Positions 8,244 to 16,079 of a DNA stretch of 64,000 nucleotides are shown in pieces; positions within the stretch are counted from its first letter, which is position 1; the number at the start of each line of letters is the position of its first letter. The translations under genes and the position numbers were made by a program. The notes beneath the pieces were generated by a model, which had not been told where the DNA came from, did no database searches, and saw nothing but the letters and a program-made list of their open reading frames with translations. Source of the DNA: CAJCIY01 sp964245825. GTDB taxonomy: Bacteria; Actinomycetota; Actinomycetes; Mycobacteriales; CAJCIY01. Where the stretch lies: NCBI GenBank assembly GCA_964245825.1, contig CAXTNT010000007.1, positions 62,001-126,000 on the forward strand, read 5' to 3'.

Positions 8244-9463
8244 CTGGCTTGCCCGGGCTCGTCGGGCGTCAGGGCCCAGTCGCCGCCCAAGCGCACCAGA
8301 CCGCTCGTGTCACGGCTGGGTCCGGCGGACATCTGGAACGGGTAACAGTATCGGTGGAAGTCGTACACCCGGGTCAACGTGCGATCGATGATCGAGGCGC
8401 TCAGGTCGTAGGCACCGGGGAGCAGCATCAGCCGCGGGATCCGGAACGTCACCTCACCCGGCCCCGCCAGCGTCGGGAAGCTCAGCCCGGCGTCGACGGT
8501 GTGCTGCGACCAGACCTCCACGCCCTCACGCGTCCACACCGTGAGCCCGAAGTGCGGATCGACGATGTCCTCCCGGGCCTCGTACCGGAGGTGCACTGTC
8601 ACCTCGTCTTCGGTGTGCACAAGGGTCGTCGGGACACCCGCGGCGTCCAGCAGCGAGATGTCGGTGATGATCGCTTCACCGGTGCCCCATCGCCGCCCGG
8701 GCCCGGTCTGCTCGACCGCCTCGTCCTGCGCGCCGTGCTCCTTGTCAATGTACGTGTCCACGATGCGCCCCGCCGGACCCACGTCGACGAGCTCGCCGTG
8801 CTCGAGCCAGGCGACCTGGTCGCACATCTGCCGTAGCGACCCCATCGCATGGCTGACCAGGACCACGGTCTTGCCGGCCCGCCGGAAGTCGACGAACTTG
8901 GTCATGCACTTTTCCTGGAACGCCTGGTCGCCCACGGCCAGGACCTCGTCGGCCAGCAGGATGTCTGGATCGACGTTGATGGCCACCGAGAAACCGAGCC
9001 GGACGTACATGCCGGAGGAATAGTTCTTCACGGGCTGGTCGATGAACTGCTCGACCCCGGCGAAGTCGACGATCTCGTCGAACCGGCTGTCGAGTTCGCG
9101 CTTCGACAGCCCCAGGATCGAGCCGTTGAGGAACACGTTCTCGCGTCCAGAGAGCTCGGGGTGGAAACCCGACCCCAGCTCGAGCAGGGCGGCGAGCTTC
9201 CCGCGGGTGCGGATGCTGCCCGTCTCTGGGGTCAGGATGTTCGCGATGCACTTGAGCAGGGTGGACTTCCCCGACCCGTTGACCCCCATCAGCCCGAACG
9301 TCGAACCCTGGGGGATCTCGAAGCTCACATCGTGGAGGGCTTGGAATTCCTCGAACCGGGCCCGCCCTCGCCGCATGAGGGCGATCTTGAGCGAGCCGTT
9401 GCGCTCGGAGTAAAGACGGAAGGACTTGGAGACACCGTCGATGACCACCGCCGACGGGGTCAC
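8228..9463 (-). CDS. wzt: ABC transporter ATPase Wzt with C-terminal glycan-recognition domain
   Basis: 411 residues. The ATPase domain (1 to about 245) has Walker A GVNGSGKST (60-68), signature YSSGMYVRL and Walker B ILLADEVLAVGD. YSSGMYVRL is characteristic of O-antigen/teichoic-acid exporter ATPases (Wzt/TagH). Residues about 255-400 form an extra beta-rich domain resembling the Wzt C-terminal carbohydrate-binding module (PGEVTFRIPRLMLLPGAYDLSASI). In E. coli O8/O9a that domain recognises the methylated or phosphomethylated non-reducing end before export. It overlaps wzm by 4 nt and is the last gene of a methyltransferase-wzm-wzt operon. Energises export of the finished lipid-linked polysaccharide. 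Confidence 0.9.
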   Translation of the reverse strand: MTPSAVVIDGVSKSFRLYSERNGSLKIALMRRGRARFEEFQALHDVSFEIPQGSTFGLMGVNGSGKSTLLKCIANILTPETGSIRTRGKLAALLELGSGFHPELSGRENVFLNGSILGLSKRELDSRFDEIVDFAGVEQFIDQPVKNYSSGMYVRLGFSVAINVDPDILLADEVLAVGDQAFQEKCMTKFVDFRRAGKTVVLVSHAMGSLRQMCDQVAWLEHGELVDVGPAGRIVDTYIDKEHGAQDEAVEQTGPGRRWGTGEAIITDISLLDAAGVPTTLVHTEDEVTVHLRYEAREDIVDPHFGLTVWTREGVEVWSQHTVDAGLSFPTLAGPGEVTFRIPRLMLLPGAYDLSASIIDRTLTRVYDFHRYCYPFQMSAGPSRDTSGLVRLGGDWALTPDEPGQASQRAS

Positions 9464-10356
9464 AGCTCCTCCGCCAGGCGCGACTCGAAGCGGCTGAAGA
9501 CCAGCATGCCGACGGAGACGGAAACCACCGTGGCGACCACGCAGTAGGTGACGTCACCCCAGGCCGGGAAGCGGTTGTCGTACAGCAGTGCCCGGAAGAC
9601 GTCGACGAACCGCGTCATCGGGTTCAGGTCGTACACGGTGGTCAGCGACACGCCGAGGACGTGGTGGTCGAGGTGACTCGCGACCCTGCTGAAGGGATAG
9701 ATGACCGGGGTTAGATAGAACCAGAGCGAGAGCGCGATGCTCACAAAATGCTCGGTGTCACGGAAATACACGTTGCCGACCGCGAGCAGCAGGGCCAGGC
9801 CCAGGCCGAAGAAGGCGAGCAGCACCATCGTCATCAGCACCAGCGGAATCCAGGGCAGCGGCATCCCCCCGAAAACCAGCAGCGCGGCGACGAGGACGAG
9901 CATCTCGAAACCGAAAGTCACGATCAGCGCACCCACCGTCGAGGAGACGAGCACGTCGCGCCGGAAGTAGACCTTCTTCACGAGGTTGGCGTTGGCGATG
10001 AGGGCGTTCATGCCGCCGGTGAGAGAGCTCGAGAAGAACGACCACGGGACGAGCGCGCACATGAGGAACAACGCATAGACCTTCAGCCCGCTCGGGTCGC
10101 CGACATCGGGCGGCGTTCGCAGGATCACCGCGAAGACCAACGTGTAGACGAGCATGGTCGAAAGCGGGTTGAGCAACGACCACAGGTGGCCGAGGACGGT
10201 GCGCTTGTACTTGCCGCTCACCTCACGTCGGGTGAGGTTGATGATCAGCTCGCGGCTGGACCACAGCGAGGGGCGGCCGACCTGGCTGAGCGGCATGGTC
10301 GGGACCGTCGACCCGGCGGTCTCGTCGTGACGGGGTGGTGTGACGACCTGGGTCAT
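9460..10356 (-). CDS. wzm: ABC-2 type polysaccharide export permease Wzm
   Basis: 298 residues, ABC-2 membrane family, with six hydrophobic segments (for example VYTLVFAVILRT, ALFLMCALVPWSFFSSSL and the last LVFSRF segment). The conserved amphipathic N-terminal stretch REVSGKYKRTVLGHLWSLLNPL marks Wzm/TagG/RfbA proteins. It forms the transmembrane channel driven by the ATPase encoded immediately downstream. I chose the ATG at 10356, which overlaps the methyltransferase stop by 4 nt; upstream in-frame codons give only low-complexity sequence antisense to coding. The 4-nt overlap with wzt fixes the operon. Confidence 0.92.
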   Translation of the reverse strand: MTQVVTPPRHDETAGSTVPTMPLSQVGRPSLWSSRELIINLTRREVSGKYKRTVLGHLWSLLNPLSTMLVYTLVFAVILRTPPDVGDPSGLKVYALFLMCALVPWSFFSSSLTGGMNALIANANLVKKVYFRRDVLVSSTVGALIVTFGFEMLVLVAALLVFGGMPLPWIPLVLMTMVLLAFFGLGLALLLAVGNVYFRDTEHFVSIALSLWFYLTPVIYPFSRVASHLDHHVLGVSLTTVYDLNPMTRFVDVFRALLYDNRFPAWGDVTYCVVATVVSVSVGMLVFSRFESRLAEEL

Positions 10357-11315
10357 CCGGCGGCCTGCCGGAGGCCGCCCCACACCCGACGGAGCGGGGC
10401 ACTCCAACGGAAGGTCCGCGACCTGCGGAGCGCGTCCAGCTCCCGGGCCTGCGCCTGTGCCTGGACGAGGGCGATCCGGAGTCCGGGGAGCTGGTCGGCC
10501 TCGGCCGCGGCGACCTCGAGCTCGGCGACAGCGGCATCGCACCGGGCCGTCAGCTCCGCCAGCCGACGACGGAGTTCGCGCTCCTCGCGGGCGAGGGCCT
10601 CGTGCCGGACGGCGAGCTCGCGGACCGCGCCCTCGGCGTCGTCCGGCACGGCCTTGATGACGTACTGGTAGTGGCCGTGCTGGTCGTCGCTGCGCACCCG
10701 CAGGACGACCTCGGGGGCGAAGTCGCCCTCGTTCAGCCCCAGCTCCGTGCCGAAGAGCGGGACGATGATCGGGCGGACGTCGAGGGCGACGAACCCGCAC
10801 TCGGCGAGCAGGCGCTGGAAGCTCTCCCGGGTGAAGAACCGGATGTGCGTGTCGTCGAGCAGACCCAGAGGGCGGTACTCCCAGCGACCGGCGAAGAGCG
10901 CAAGGCGCACGTCGCCGTGGGAGACGTTCGGGATCGACACGACGATGAACCCGCCCGGCGCCAGAAGTCGGCGGGCGGCCCGGACCAGTATCCCCGGCGC
11001 CCGCAGGTGCTCGAGCACATCGCCGAAGACGACGACGTCGAACCGACCCTCGCCGAACTCGCCGACGAGGTCGACGTGGTCGAGGTCTGCCAAGACCCCC
11101 CGATCGAGCACTACCCGGGCCTTCTCGAGCGCCTGGGCGTCATTGTCGACCCCCGTGACGGTGCAGCCCTGCTGGACGAGTCCGCCCGCGAGGTACCCGG
11201 TGGCGCACCCGACGTCGAGGACACGACGGTCAGGGCCGACGAGCTCGAGCATGACCGAGTGGCTGTTGCCAGGGTCACCCCGACGGATCCCGTCGACGTC
11301 GTAGAACTTTGTCAT
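10353..11315 (-). CDS. SAM methyltransferase with C-terminal coiled coil, first gene of exporter operon
   Basis: 320 residues. Motif I VLDVGCATGYLA (32-43), VTGVDNDAQAL, FDVVVFGDVLEHLRAP and LLAPGGFIVVSIPNV define a class I methyltransferase domain to about residue 215. Residues about 225-300 form a coiled coil (REERELRRRLAELTARCDAA and following), and the end has the SRTFRWSAPLRR motif seen on many polysaccharide-assembly enzymes. Its operon with wzm and wzt resembles WbdD-like chain terminators, in which methylation caps the chain and a coiled coil measures length; no kinase domain is present here. That role is inference; a general sugar methyltransferase is the alternative. Confidence 0.85.
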   Translation of the reverse strand: MTKFYDVDGIRRGDPGNSHSVMLELVGPDRRVLDVGCATGYLAGGLVQQGCTVTGVDNDAQALEKARVVLDRGVLADLDHVDLVGEFGEGRFDVVVFGDVLEHLRAPGILVRAARRLLAPGGFIVVSIPNVSHGDVRLALFAGRWEYRPLGLLDDTHIRFFTRESFQRLLAECGFVALDVRPIIVPLFGTELGLNEGDFAPEVVLRVRSDDQHGHYQYVIKAVPDDAEGAVRELAVRHEALAREERELRRRLAELTARCDAAVAELEVAAAEADQLPGLRIALVQAQAQARELDALRRSRTFRWSAPLRRVWGGLRQAAG

Positions 11316-11436
11316 TAACCGTCCTGCCTCGGTCCCGACACCCGCTCACGGCGACGGTCATGAGCAGCCAGTATGTCATCGCCGCCGTGTCGCGCGGCGA
11401 TGCGGACACGACCCGAACGAGCGTCGTCGCCCGCTA

Positions 11437-13743
11437 TCAGCGGGCGAGCGCGGCCGCCCAGGCAGGCGGCTGGCGGGTGGTCAGGGGCGTTGCACGCTGT
11501 GCGGCCCAACTGTGGAAGCCGGTCGCCCCGCTCAGGGCGTGGACCTCGATCGCGCCACTCGCGGTGTCGGTCAGATCCGCCAGCACGAGGTCCCACACGC
11601 CGTCGCCCGAGGCGTCGCCCAACCCGAGCTGGAGACCGGCAAGGACTCCCGCGTCGGTGACGTCGGGGACCGGCGTCACGACGGCCAACGTGGAGGCCGT
11701 CCAGTGGCTGGCCGCACTCAGGCGGTGCACCTCGACCGCTCCGCTGGCGCCACCGCTGAGCCGGATCGCGGTGAGATCGCCGAGACCAGCCGGGTCACCG
11801 ACGAGCACCCGCCACTGCCCGTCGACGCTCAGGTACGCGGTCGCCGCGTGCAGCGAGAAGGTGTGGTATGTCGACGCACGACTCAGGACGTGGAGCTCGA
11901 CATGACCCGAGGCACCCCCAGCGGTACGGACGGCGAAGAGATCAGCCTGCTGGTCGCCCCCGAGCGAGGCGAGTCCGAACGTCCACTGGCTCTGGTCGGC
12001 GATCGTCAGCGGCGTGACCTTCTCGGCGGCGTACGCGTGGTAGCTGCTCGCCTGGCTCAGCACGAACACCTCGACGTGCCCGGACGGCGTGTCCTGCACG
12101 TGCAGGGCGACCAGGTCTTCGGCCCCCGGAGCCGTGTAGGGCCCGATCAGATAACGCCAGTCCTGTGGGTCGGCCACCGCCAGCGGGGTCACCCGCTCGG
12201 CCAAGAAGGCGTGATAGCCACTGGCGGCGCCAAGGACCTGGATCTGCTGCGTGGTCCCGTTCGCGGTCGGGCCGACCACTGCGAGGTCGGCAGCGCCCCC
12301 GGTGATGTGGACGATCAGCGAGTACGGTCTCGCGACCCCCGCGGCGAGGGTGAGTGAGTACGTGCCCGGGGGCAGCCGCGCGCCCGTCGCAGACCGTCCG
12401 TTCCAGCTGGCGGCGATGCCGGCGCCGCTGCCCGTGATGCTCCGGACGACGGCGCCCGCCGCGTTGCGCACCGTGAACGACCAGGCCGAAGGTGCCAGCA
12501 GTCCGGCCCGGAACGACGCGCCCGCCGGACCGTCCGCCTGGGGTTGAGAGAAGGCGATGGACGGCGCGACGAGGCCCTCGCCGGTGTCGGCCAGGACCGC
12601 CCGTCGGAGGGCGGGCAGGATCGCGTACCCGGCATTGCCCGGGCAGCTCGTCTGGTCGGCGTCGCGGTGGCCCGAGATCACGTTGAGCGCGACGACCTGC
12701 CCCGCCGGGTGCGCAGTGTCGGGCCCGCCCCCCGAGACCAGGCTGGTCGCGCCGACCGGGTCCGCGTACGTGAGGGAGAGCTTCCACGCGAGCAGCCGCC
12801 CGAGTGCGGCCTGCAGCGCCGCCGACGGGGTGACCGAGGTGTAGTCGCCGATCATGGCGATGCCGGTCGAGTTGGTGTTGAAGCCGCCGGCGTGTGCTCC
12901 GATGACCGCCCGGGTGATCCCGCCGTAGCGGCCTTCCCAGACCCGGCCGAACTGGTCGACGAGGAAGTTGTACCCGATGTCGCACCAGCCCTCGGCCACC
13001 ACGTGATAGGCGTAGATCCCTCGGATCAACGCCGGCACCTGCGCCGCGGTATAGGCGTTCGTCCCGTCCGTGTGGTGGACGAATGCGACCTTGACGGTCG
13101 GGGCGTAGCTGGGTGTGCCGCAGCCTGGATTGCGGGAGCGCAACGACTCGTCGGCCCCCCAGTTCGCGCGGGAGTAGATACCCGGCTGGGCCGGGGCGGC
13201 GTCCGCGGCGCCTGCGCCACCGCTCGCCGGGGCGTCGGCGGCGGAGGTGCCCGGGTCGACGAGCGCAAGCGTCACCGCGGCGGCCACAGCCGAGCCCAGC
13301 ACGCGCGTCTGTACGGCTGTCGCCGGGCCCGTCCACAACGCCTCGGACCGGACGGTGTTGCGGCTGAGGGCAGCCGCGCTGCGTGCGTCCGCGGAGCCAG
13401 GGTCGGGGGCTTCGTCCTGCGGGCTCAAGGTTGCCCAGGTCGACCAGCGGCCGGCGCGGGCCGTCCGCACCTGTACCTCGGCCCCAGCCGGGATGGCGCC
13501 CACCGGCCAGCTCGCACCAACCAGGGAGAAGCCCGTCGCGGCGAGGACCGGTCCCGTGCCGGCCACTGGCCCGGCGCCCACGGCCCGCGGCGCCGGCGTG
13601 GCCGGGAGGTCGGCGGCGAGCCGCTGGATCGAAGGCGCCACCGGGTGCGGTGCGACGGCGGCCCGCCCATGCACCGTCGGCAGCAGCACGACGACCGGGA
13701 TCGCGATCGCGAGCGACAGCAGGTACGTCGGTGCCCGGCGCAT
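11437..13743 (-). CDS. Secreted PGRP-type N-acetylmuramoyl-L-alanine amidase with five C-terminal repeats
   Basis: 768 residues. The signal peptide (1 to about 28) leads to a Pro/Ala-rich region, then the amidase_2/PGRP domain (about 193-385). The start is the ATG at 13743, preceded at the right distance by AGAGGAG. Likely zinc ligands are His223 or His224 (FVHHTDG), His359 (SGHRDADQ) and Cys367 (SCPGN), so it should cleave muramoyl-L-Ala bonds. An FlgD-like Ig fold (about 415-482) follows, then five copies of a roughly 55-60-residue repeat (about 500-768) with core V.V..LS.AS.YH and TPL. Such repeats may bind wall glycan. It sits between the exporter operon and rml genes, suggesting wall remodelling during polymer attachment. 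Confidence 0.88.
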   Translation of the reverse strand: MRRAPTYLLSLAIAIPVVVLLPTVHGRAAVAPHPVAPSIQRLAADLPATPAPRAVGAGPVAGTGPVLAATGFSLVGASWPVGAIPAGAEVQVRTARAGRWSTWATLSPQDEAPDPGSADARSAAALSRNTVRSEALWTGPATAVQTRVLGSAVAAAVTLALVDPGTSAADAPASGGAGAADAAPAQPGIYSRANWGADESLRSRNPGCGTPSYAPTVKVAFVHHTDGTNAYTAAQVPALIRGIYAYHVVAEGWCDIGYNFLVDQFGRVWEGRYGGITRAVIGAHAGGFNTNSTGIAMIGDYTSVTPSAALQAALGRLLAWKLSLTYADPVGATSLVSGGGPDTAHPAGQVVALNVISGHRDADQTSCPGNAGYAILPALRRAVLADTGEGLVAPSIAFSQPQADGPAGASFRAGLLAPSAWSFTVRNAAGAVVRSITGSGAGIAASWNGRSATGARLPPGTYSLTLAAGVARPYSLIVHITGGAADLAVVGPTANGTTQQIQVLGAASGYHAFLAERVTPLAVADPQDWRYLIGPYTAPGAEDLVALHVQDTPSGHVEVFVLSQASSYHAYAAEKVTPLTIADQSQWTFGLASLGGDQQADLFAVRTAGGASGHVELHVLSRASTYHTFSLHAATAYLSVDGQWRVLVGDPAGLGDLTAIRLSGGASGAVEVHRLSAASHWTASTLAVVTPVPDVTDAGVLAGLQLGLGDASGDGVWDLVLADLTDTASGAIEVHALSGATGFHSWAAQRATPLTTRQPPAWAAALAR

Positions 13744-13886
13744 GGAAGGCTCCTCTCGACCCGGCACGCCCGCTGCTGGGCGCGCGCGTGGCTAAGCCGA
13801 CACTGCGCACACTGCCCGACGAATGCCAGCCCCCGCGCCGTATCGCGGCAAACTATGGCGGCCAGGCCACAGCCACCTGACGGCGC

Positions 13887-14786
13887 TCAGTCGAGGCTGA
13901 AACCGGCTACGGCGCCCGGCGTCCGCCGTGCGGCCGCGAGCGCCGCCCGCCAGTCCGGCAGCGGCGTCAGACCGACGTCGGCCCACGCCGAGCGGTCCAA
14001 GACGCTGTAGGCCGGGCGGGGGGTACGGCTCGCGAACGCCGCGCTGGTCGTCGGCCTGACCCGCTGCGGGTCCAGCCCGAGCAGGGCGAAGACCTCGCGC
14101 GCCAACCCGCACCAGGTCGTCTCCCCGCCGCCGGTGGCGTGGTAGGTGCCCGCCGGCGGGCGCCGCTCCAGCAGCTCGAGCAGTCCGGCGGCGAGATCGC
14201 GACTCCAGGTCGGGCTACCACGCTGGTCGTCGACGACATCAAGGGTCTCCCGCTCCCCCGCGAGCCGGGCCATCGTCCGCACGAAGTTGCCACCCGGTCC
14301 GTACACCCAGGAAGTGCGGACCACCCAGCCCGCGTCGGGGAGCAGCGCGCGGACCGCCTGTTCGCCGGCCAGCTTCGTCCGGCCGTACGCGGTCCGCGGG
14401 GCGGGTTCGTCGGTCGGGGTGTACGGGGGCCCGGAGGGCGGCCGGTCGCCGGCGAACACGTAGTCGGTGGACACGTGCAGGAGCGGCGCGCCGACGGCAC
14501 CGCACGCCCGTGCCAGGTGTGCCGGCGCCACGGCGTTGACCTCGTACGCGGCCTCCTCGGCAGCCTCGGCCCCGTCCACGTCGGTCCAGGCCGCCGCGTT
14601 CACCACGACCAGCTCGCCGCCCACGGCGGCCTCCGCAGACACCGCCGCGCCCACCGCCTCGGCGTCGGTGATGTCCAGCTGGTCGATGCCGTACGCGACC
14701 GCCGAGCCGAAGGCCGGCCGGCCCGCGACCAGGCTCATCAGGTCCGTCGAGAGCTGGCCGCCTGCCCCGGTGACGAGCAGGTGCAT
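13887..14786 (-). CDS. rmlD: dTDP-4-dehydrorhamnose reductase RmlD
   Basis: 299 residues, extended SDR fold. It starts MHLLVTGAGGQLSTDL (nucleotide-binding GxxGxxG-like), with NAAAWTDVDGAE, HVSTDYVFAGD and the catalytic YGRTK (about 132-136). It reduces dTDP-4-keto-rhamnose to dTDP-L-rhamnose with NAD(P)H in the cytoplasm, the last step of rhamnose donor synthesis. It follows rmlA by 16 nt on the same strand; no clear Shine-Dalgarno precedes the ATG, and a GTG 12 nt upstream is possible. rmlB and rmlC are not in the window. The order rmlD/LCP/TIGR03089 matches mycobacterial Rv3266c-Rv3268. Confidence 0.93.
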   Translation of the reverse strand: MHLLVTGAGGQLSTDLMSLVAGRPAFGSAVAYGIDQLDITDAEAVGAAVSAEAAVGGELVVVNAAAWTDVDGAEAAEEAAYEVNAVAPAHLARACGAVGAPLLHVSTDYVFAGDRPPSGPPYTPTDEPAPRTAYGRTKLAGEQAVRALLPDAGWVVRTSWVYGPGGNFVRTMARLAGERETLDVVDDQRGSPTWSRDLAAGLLELLERRPPAGTYHATGGGETTWCGLAREVFALLGLDPQRVRPTTSAAFASRTPRPAYSVLDRSAWADVGLTPLPDWRAALAAARRTPGAVAGFSLD

Positions 14787-14802
14787 ACCGGTCGAACCCA
14801 CG

Positions 14803-15879
14803 TCAGGGCGTCGCGATGCTGACGCGCGAATGGTCGCCGAGCAGCAGGCGATGCGCGTTGGGCAGGGCGTGCGACGGCGTGACCTCGACGTCACGGCCGA
14901 TGAGCGAGTCCTCGATCCGGCTGATGCCGCTGATCCGGCAGCGCTCCAGCACGATCGAGTGCTCGACCTCGGTGCCCTCGATCACGCAGTCGTGGTAGAT
15001 CGAGGTGAACGGGCCGATGTACGTGTCGATAATCTTCGTGCCGCGACCGATGATCGCCGGTCCGCGCACGGTCGAGCGGACGATCTCGGCGCCGTCCTCC
15101 ACCACGACACGCCCGACGAGCCGGCTCCCCGCGTCGACCCTGGCGTTCGGGGCGATCGACGCCTCGACCGACTCGAGCACCTTGCGATTCGTGTCGAGCA
15201 TGTCGTCGAGCCGGCCGGTGTCCTTCCAGTAGCCGGTGACCAGGTGCGAGCGCACGTCATAGTGCTGGTCGATCAGCCACTGGATCGCGTGGGTGATCTC
15301 CAGCTCGCCGCGGGCGGACGGCTCGATGGCGCGGACCGCCTCGTGCACGTGCGGCCCGAACATGTAGACCCCCACCAGCGCGAGATCGCTGCGCGGCTGC
15401 TTCGGCTTCTCCTCCAGCCGTACGACGCTGCCGTCCACGCCGAGTTCGGCGACCCCGAACTGCTCGGGGTGCTCGACCTTCGTCAGCAGGATCTGCGCGT
15501 CGAAGCCGCCACGGGCGAACTCCTCGACCAGCTCGGAGATGCCGCCGACGATGAGGTTGTCCCCGAGGTACATCACGAACGGCTCGTCCCCGAGGAAGTC
15601 GTGCGCGATCAGCACCGCGTGGGCGAGACCTCGGGGCGCGTCCTGTCGCAGGTACGTGGCCCGGATGCCCAGCTCGGAGCCGTCACCGACGGCAGCCCGG
15701 ATCTCCTCCTCGGTCTCGCCGACGACGATGCCCACGTCGGTGATCCCGGCGTCCCGGATCGCCTCCAGCCCGTAGAACAGGAGCGGCTTGTTGGCGACCG
15801 GGACCAGCTGCTTGGCCGAGGTGTGCGTGATCGGGCGCAGCCGCGTCCCCGACCCGCCGGCCAGGACGAGCGCTTTCAT
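14803..15879 (-). CDS. rmlA: Glucose-1-phosphate thymidylyltransferase RmlA, long form
   Basis: 358 residues. The nucleotidyltransferase domain starts MKALVLAGGSGTRLRPIT (signature GGxGTRLxPxT) and has KQLVPVANKPLL, YLGDNLIVGG and EKPKQPRSDLALVGVY. A C-terminal left-handed beta-helix region (about 245-345, hexapeptide-like IGRGTKI, ISRIEDSLIGR) makes it the long StrD-like form rather than the roughly 290-residue RmlA. It makes dTDP-glucose from dTTP and glucose-1-phosphate, feeding RmlB/C/D. A TAGCCT hexamer lies 6 nt before the ATG, so it is probably leaderless. First gene of an rmlA-rmlD transcript. Confidence 0.92.
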   Translation of the reverse strand: MKALVLAGGSGTRLRPITHTSAKQLVPVANKPLLFYGLEAIRDAGITDVGIVVGETEEEIRAAVGDGSELGIRATYLRQDAPRGLAHAVLIAHDFLGDEPFVMYLGDNLIVGGISELVEEFARGGFDAQILLTKVEHPEQFGVAELGVDGSVVRLEEKPKQPRSDLALVGVYMFGPHVHEAVRAIEPSARGELEITHAIQWLIDQHYDVRSHLVTGYWKDTGRLDDMLDTNRKVLESVEASIAPNARVDAGSRLVGRVVVEDGAEIVRSTVRGPAIIGRGTKIIDTYIGPFTSIYHDCVIEGTEVEHSIVLERCRISGISRIEDSLIGRDVEVTPSHALPNAHRLLLGDHSRVSIATP

Positions 15880-15885
15880 GAGGGC

Positions 15886-15891
15886 AGGCTA
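15886..15891 (-). promoter_or_regulatory. -10-like TAGCCT, leaderless start of rmlA
   Basis: TAGCCT ends 6 nt before the rmlA ATG at 15879; no Shine-Dalgarno is present. Confidence 0.45.
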
Positions 15892-15947
15892 GCGCCCGGC
15901 AACGCGTCGGGGGGCCGGCGAGACCGGCCGAGCGACCGGTGCTCTCC

Positions 15948-15982
15948 TATCCTGGGGCGTGCAGGACCGTGCAGGACGGTGA
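15948..15982 (+). promoter_or_regulatory. Candidate LCP-gene promoter with tandem 10-bp repeat and 7-codon leader ORF
   Basis: TATCCT (15948-15953) is followed by two adjacent perfect copies of CGTGCAGGAC (15958-15967, 15968-15977). A GTG at 15959 opens a 7-codon frame ending in TGA at 15980-15982. The LCP gene starts about 100 nt further on. The repeat could be an operator or the leader peptide could be translated; neither is shown. Confidence 0.3.
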
Positions 15983-16079
15983 GCCGCCGGCTGCAACCAT
16001 CCGCGACTGCCGGACGTTGCACCTGCGGGTGCGCGCACGGACGGGCGCGCGCCGGCGAACTCGACGGAGGTGACCGCAG

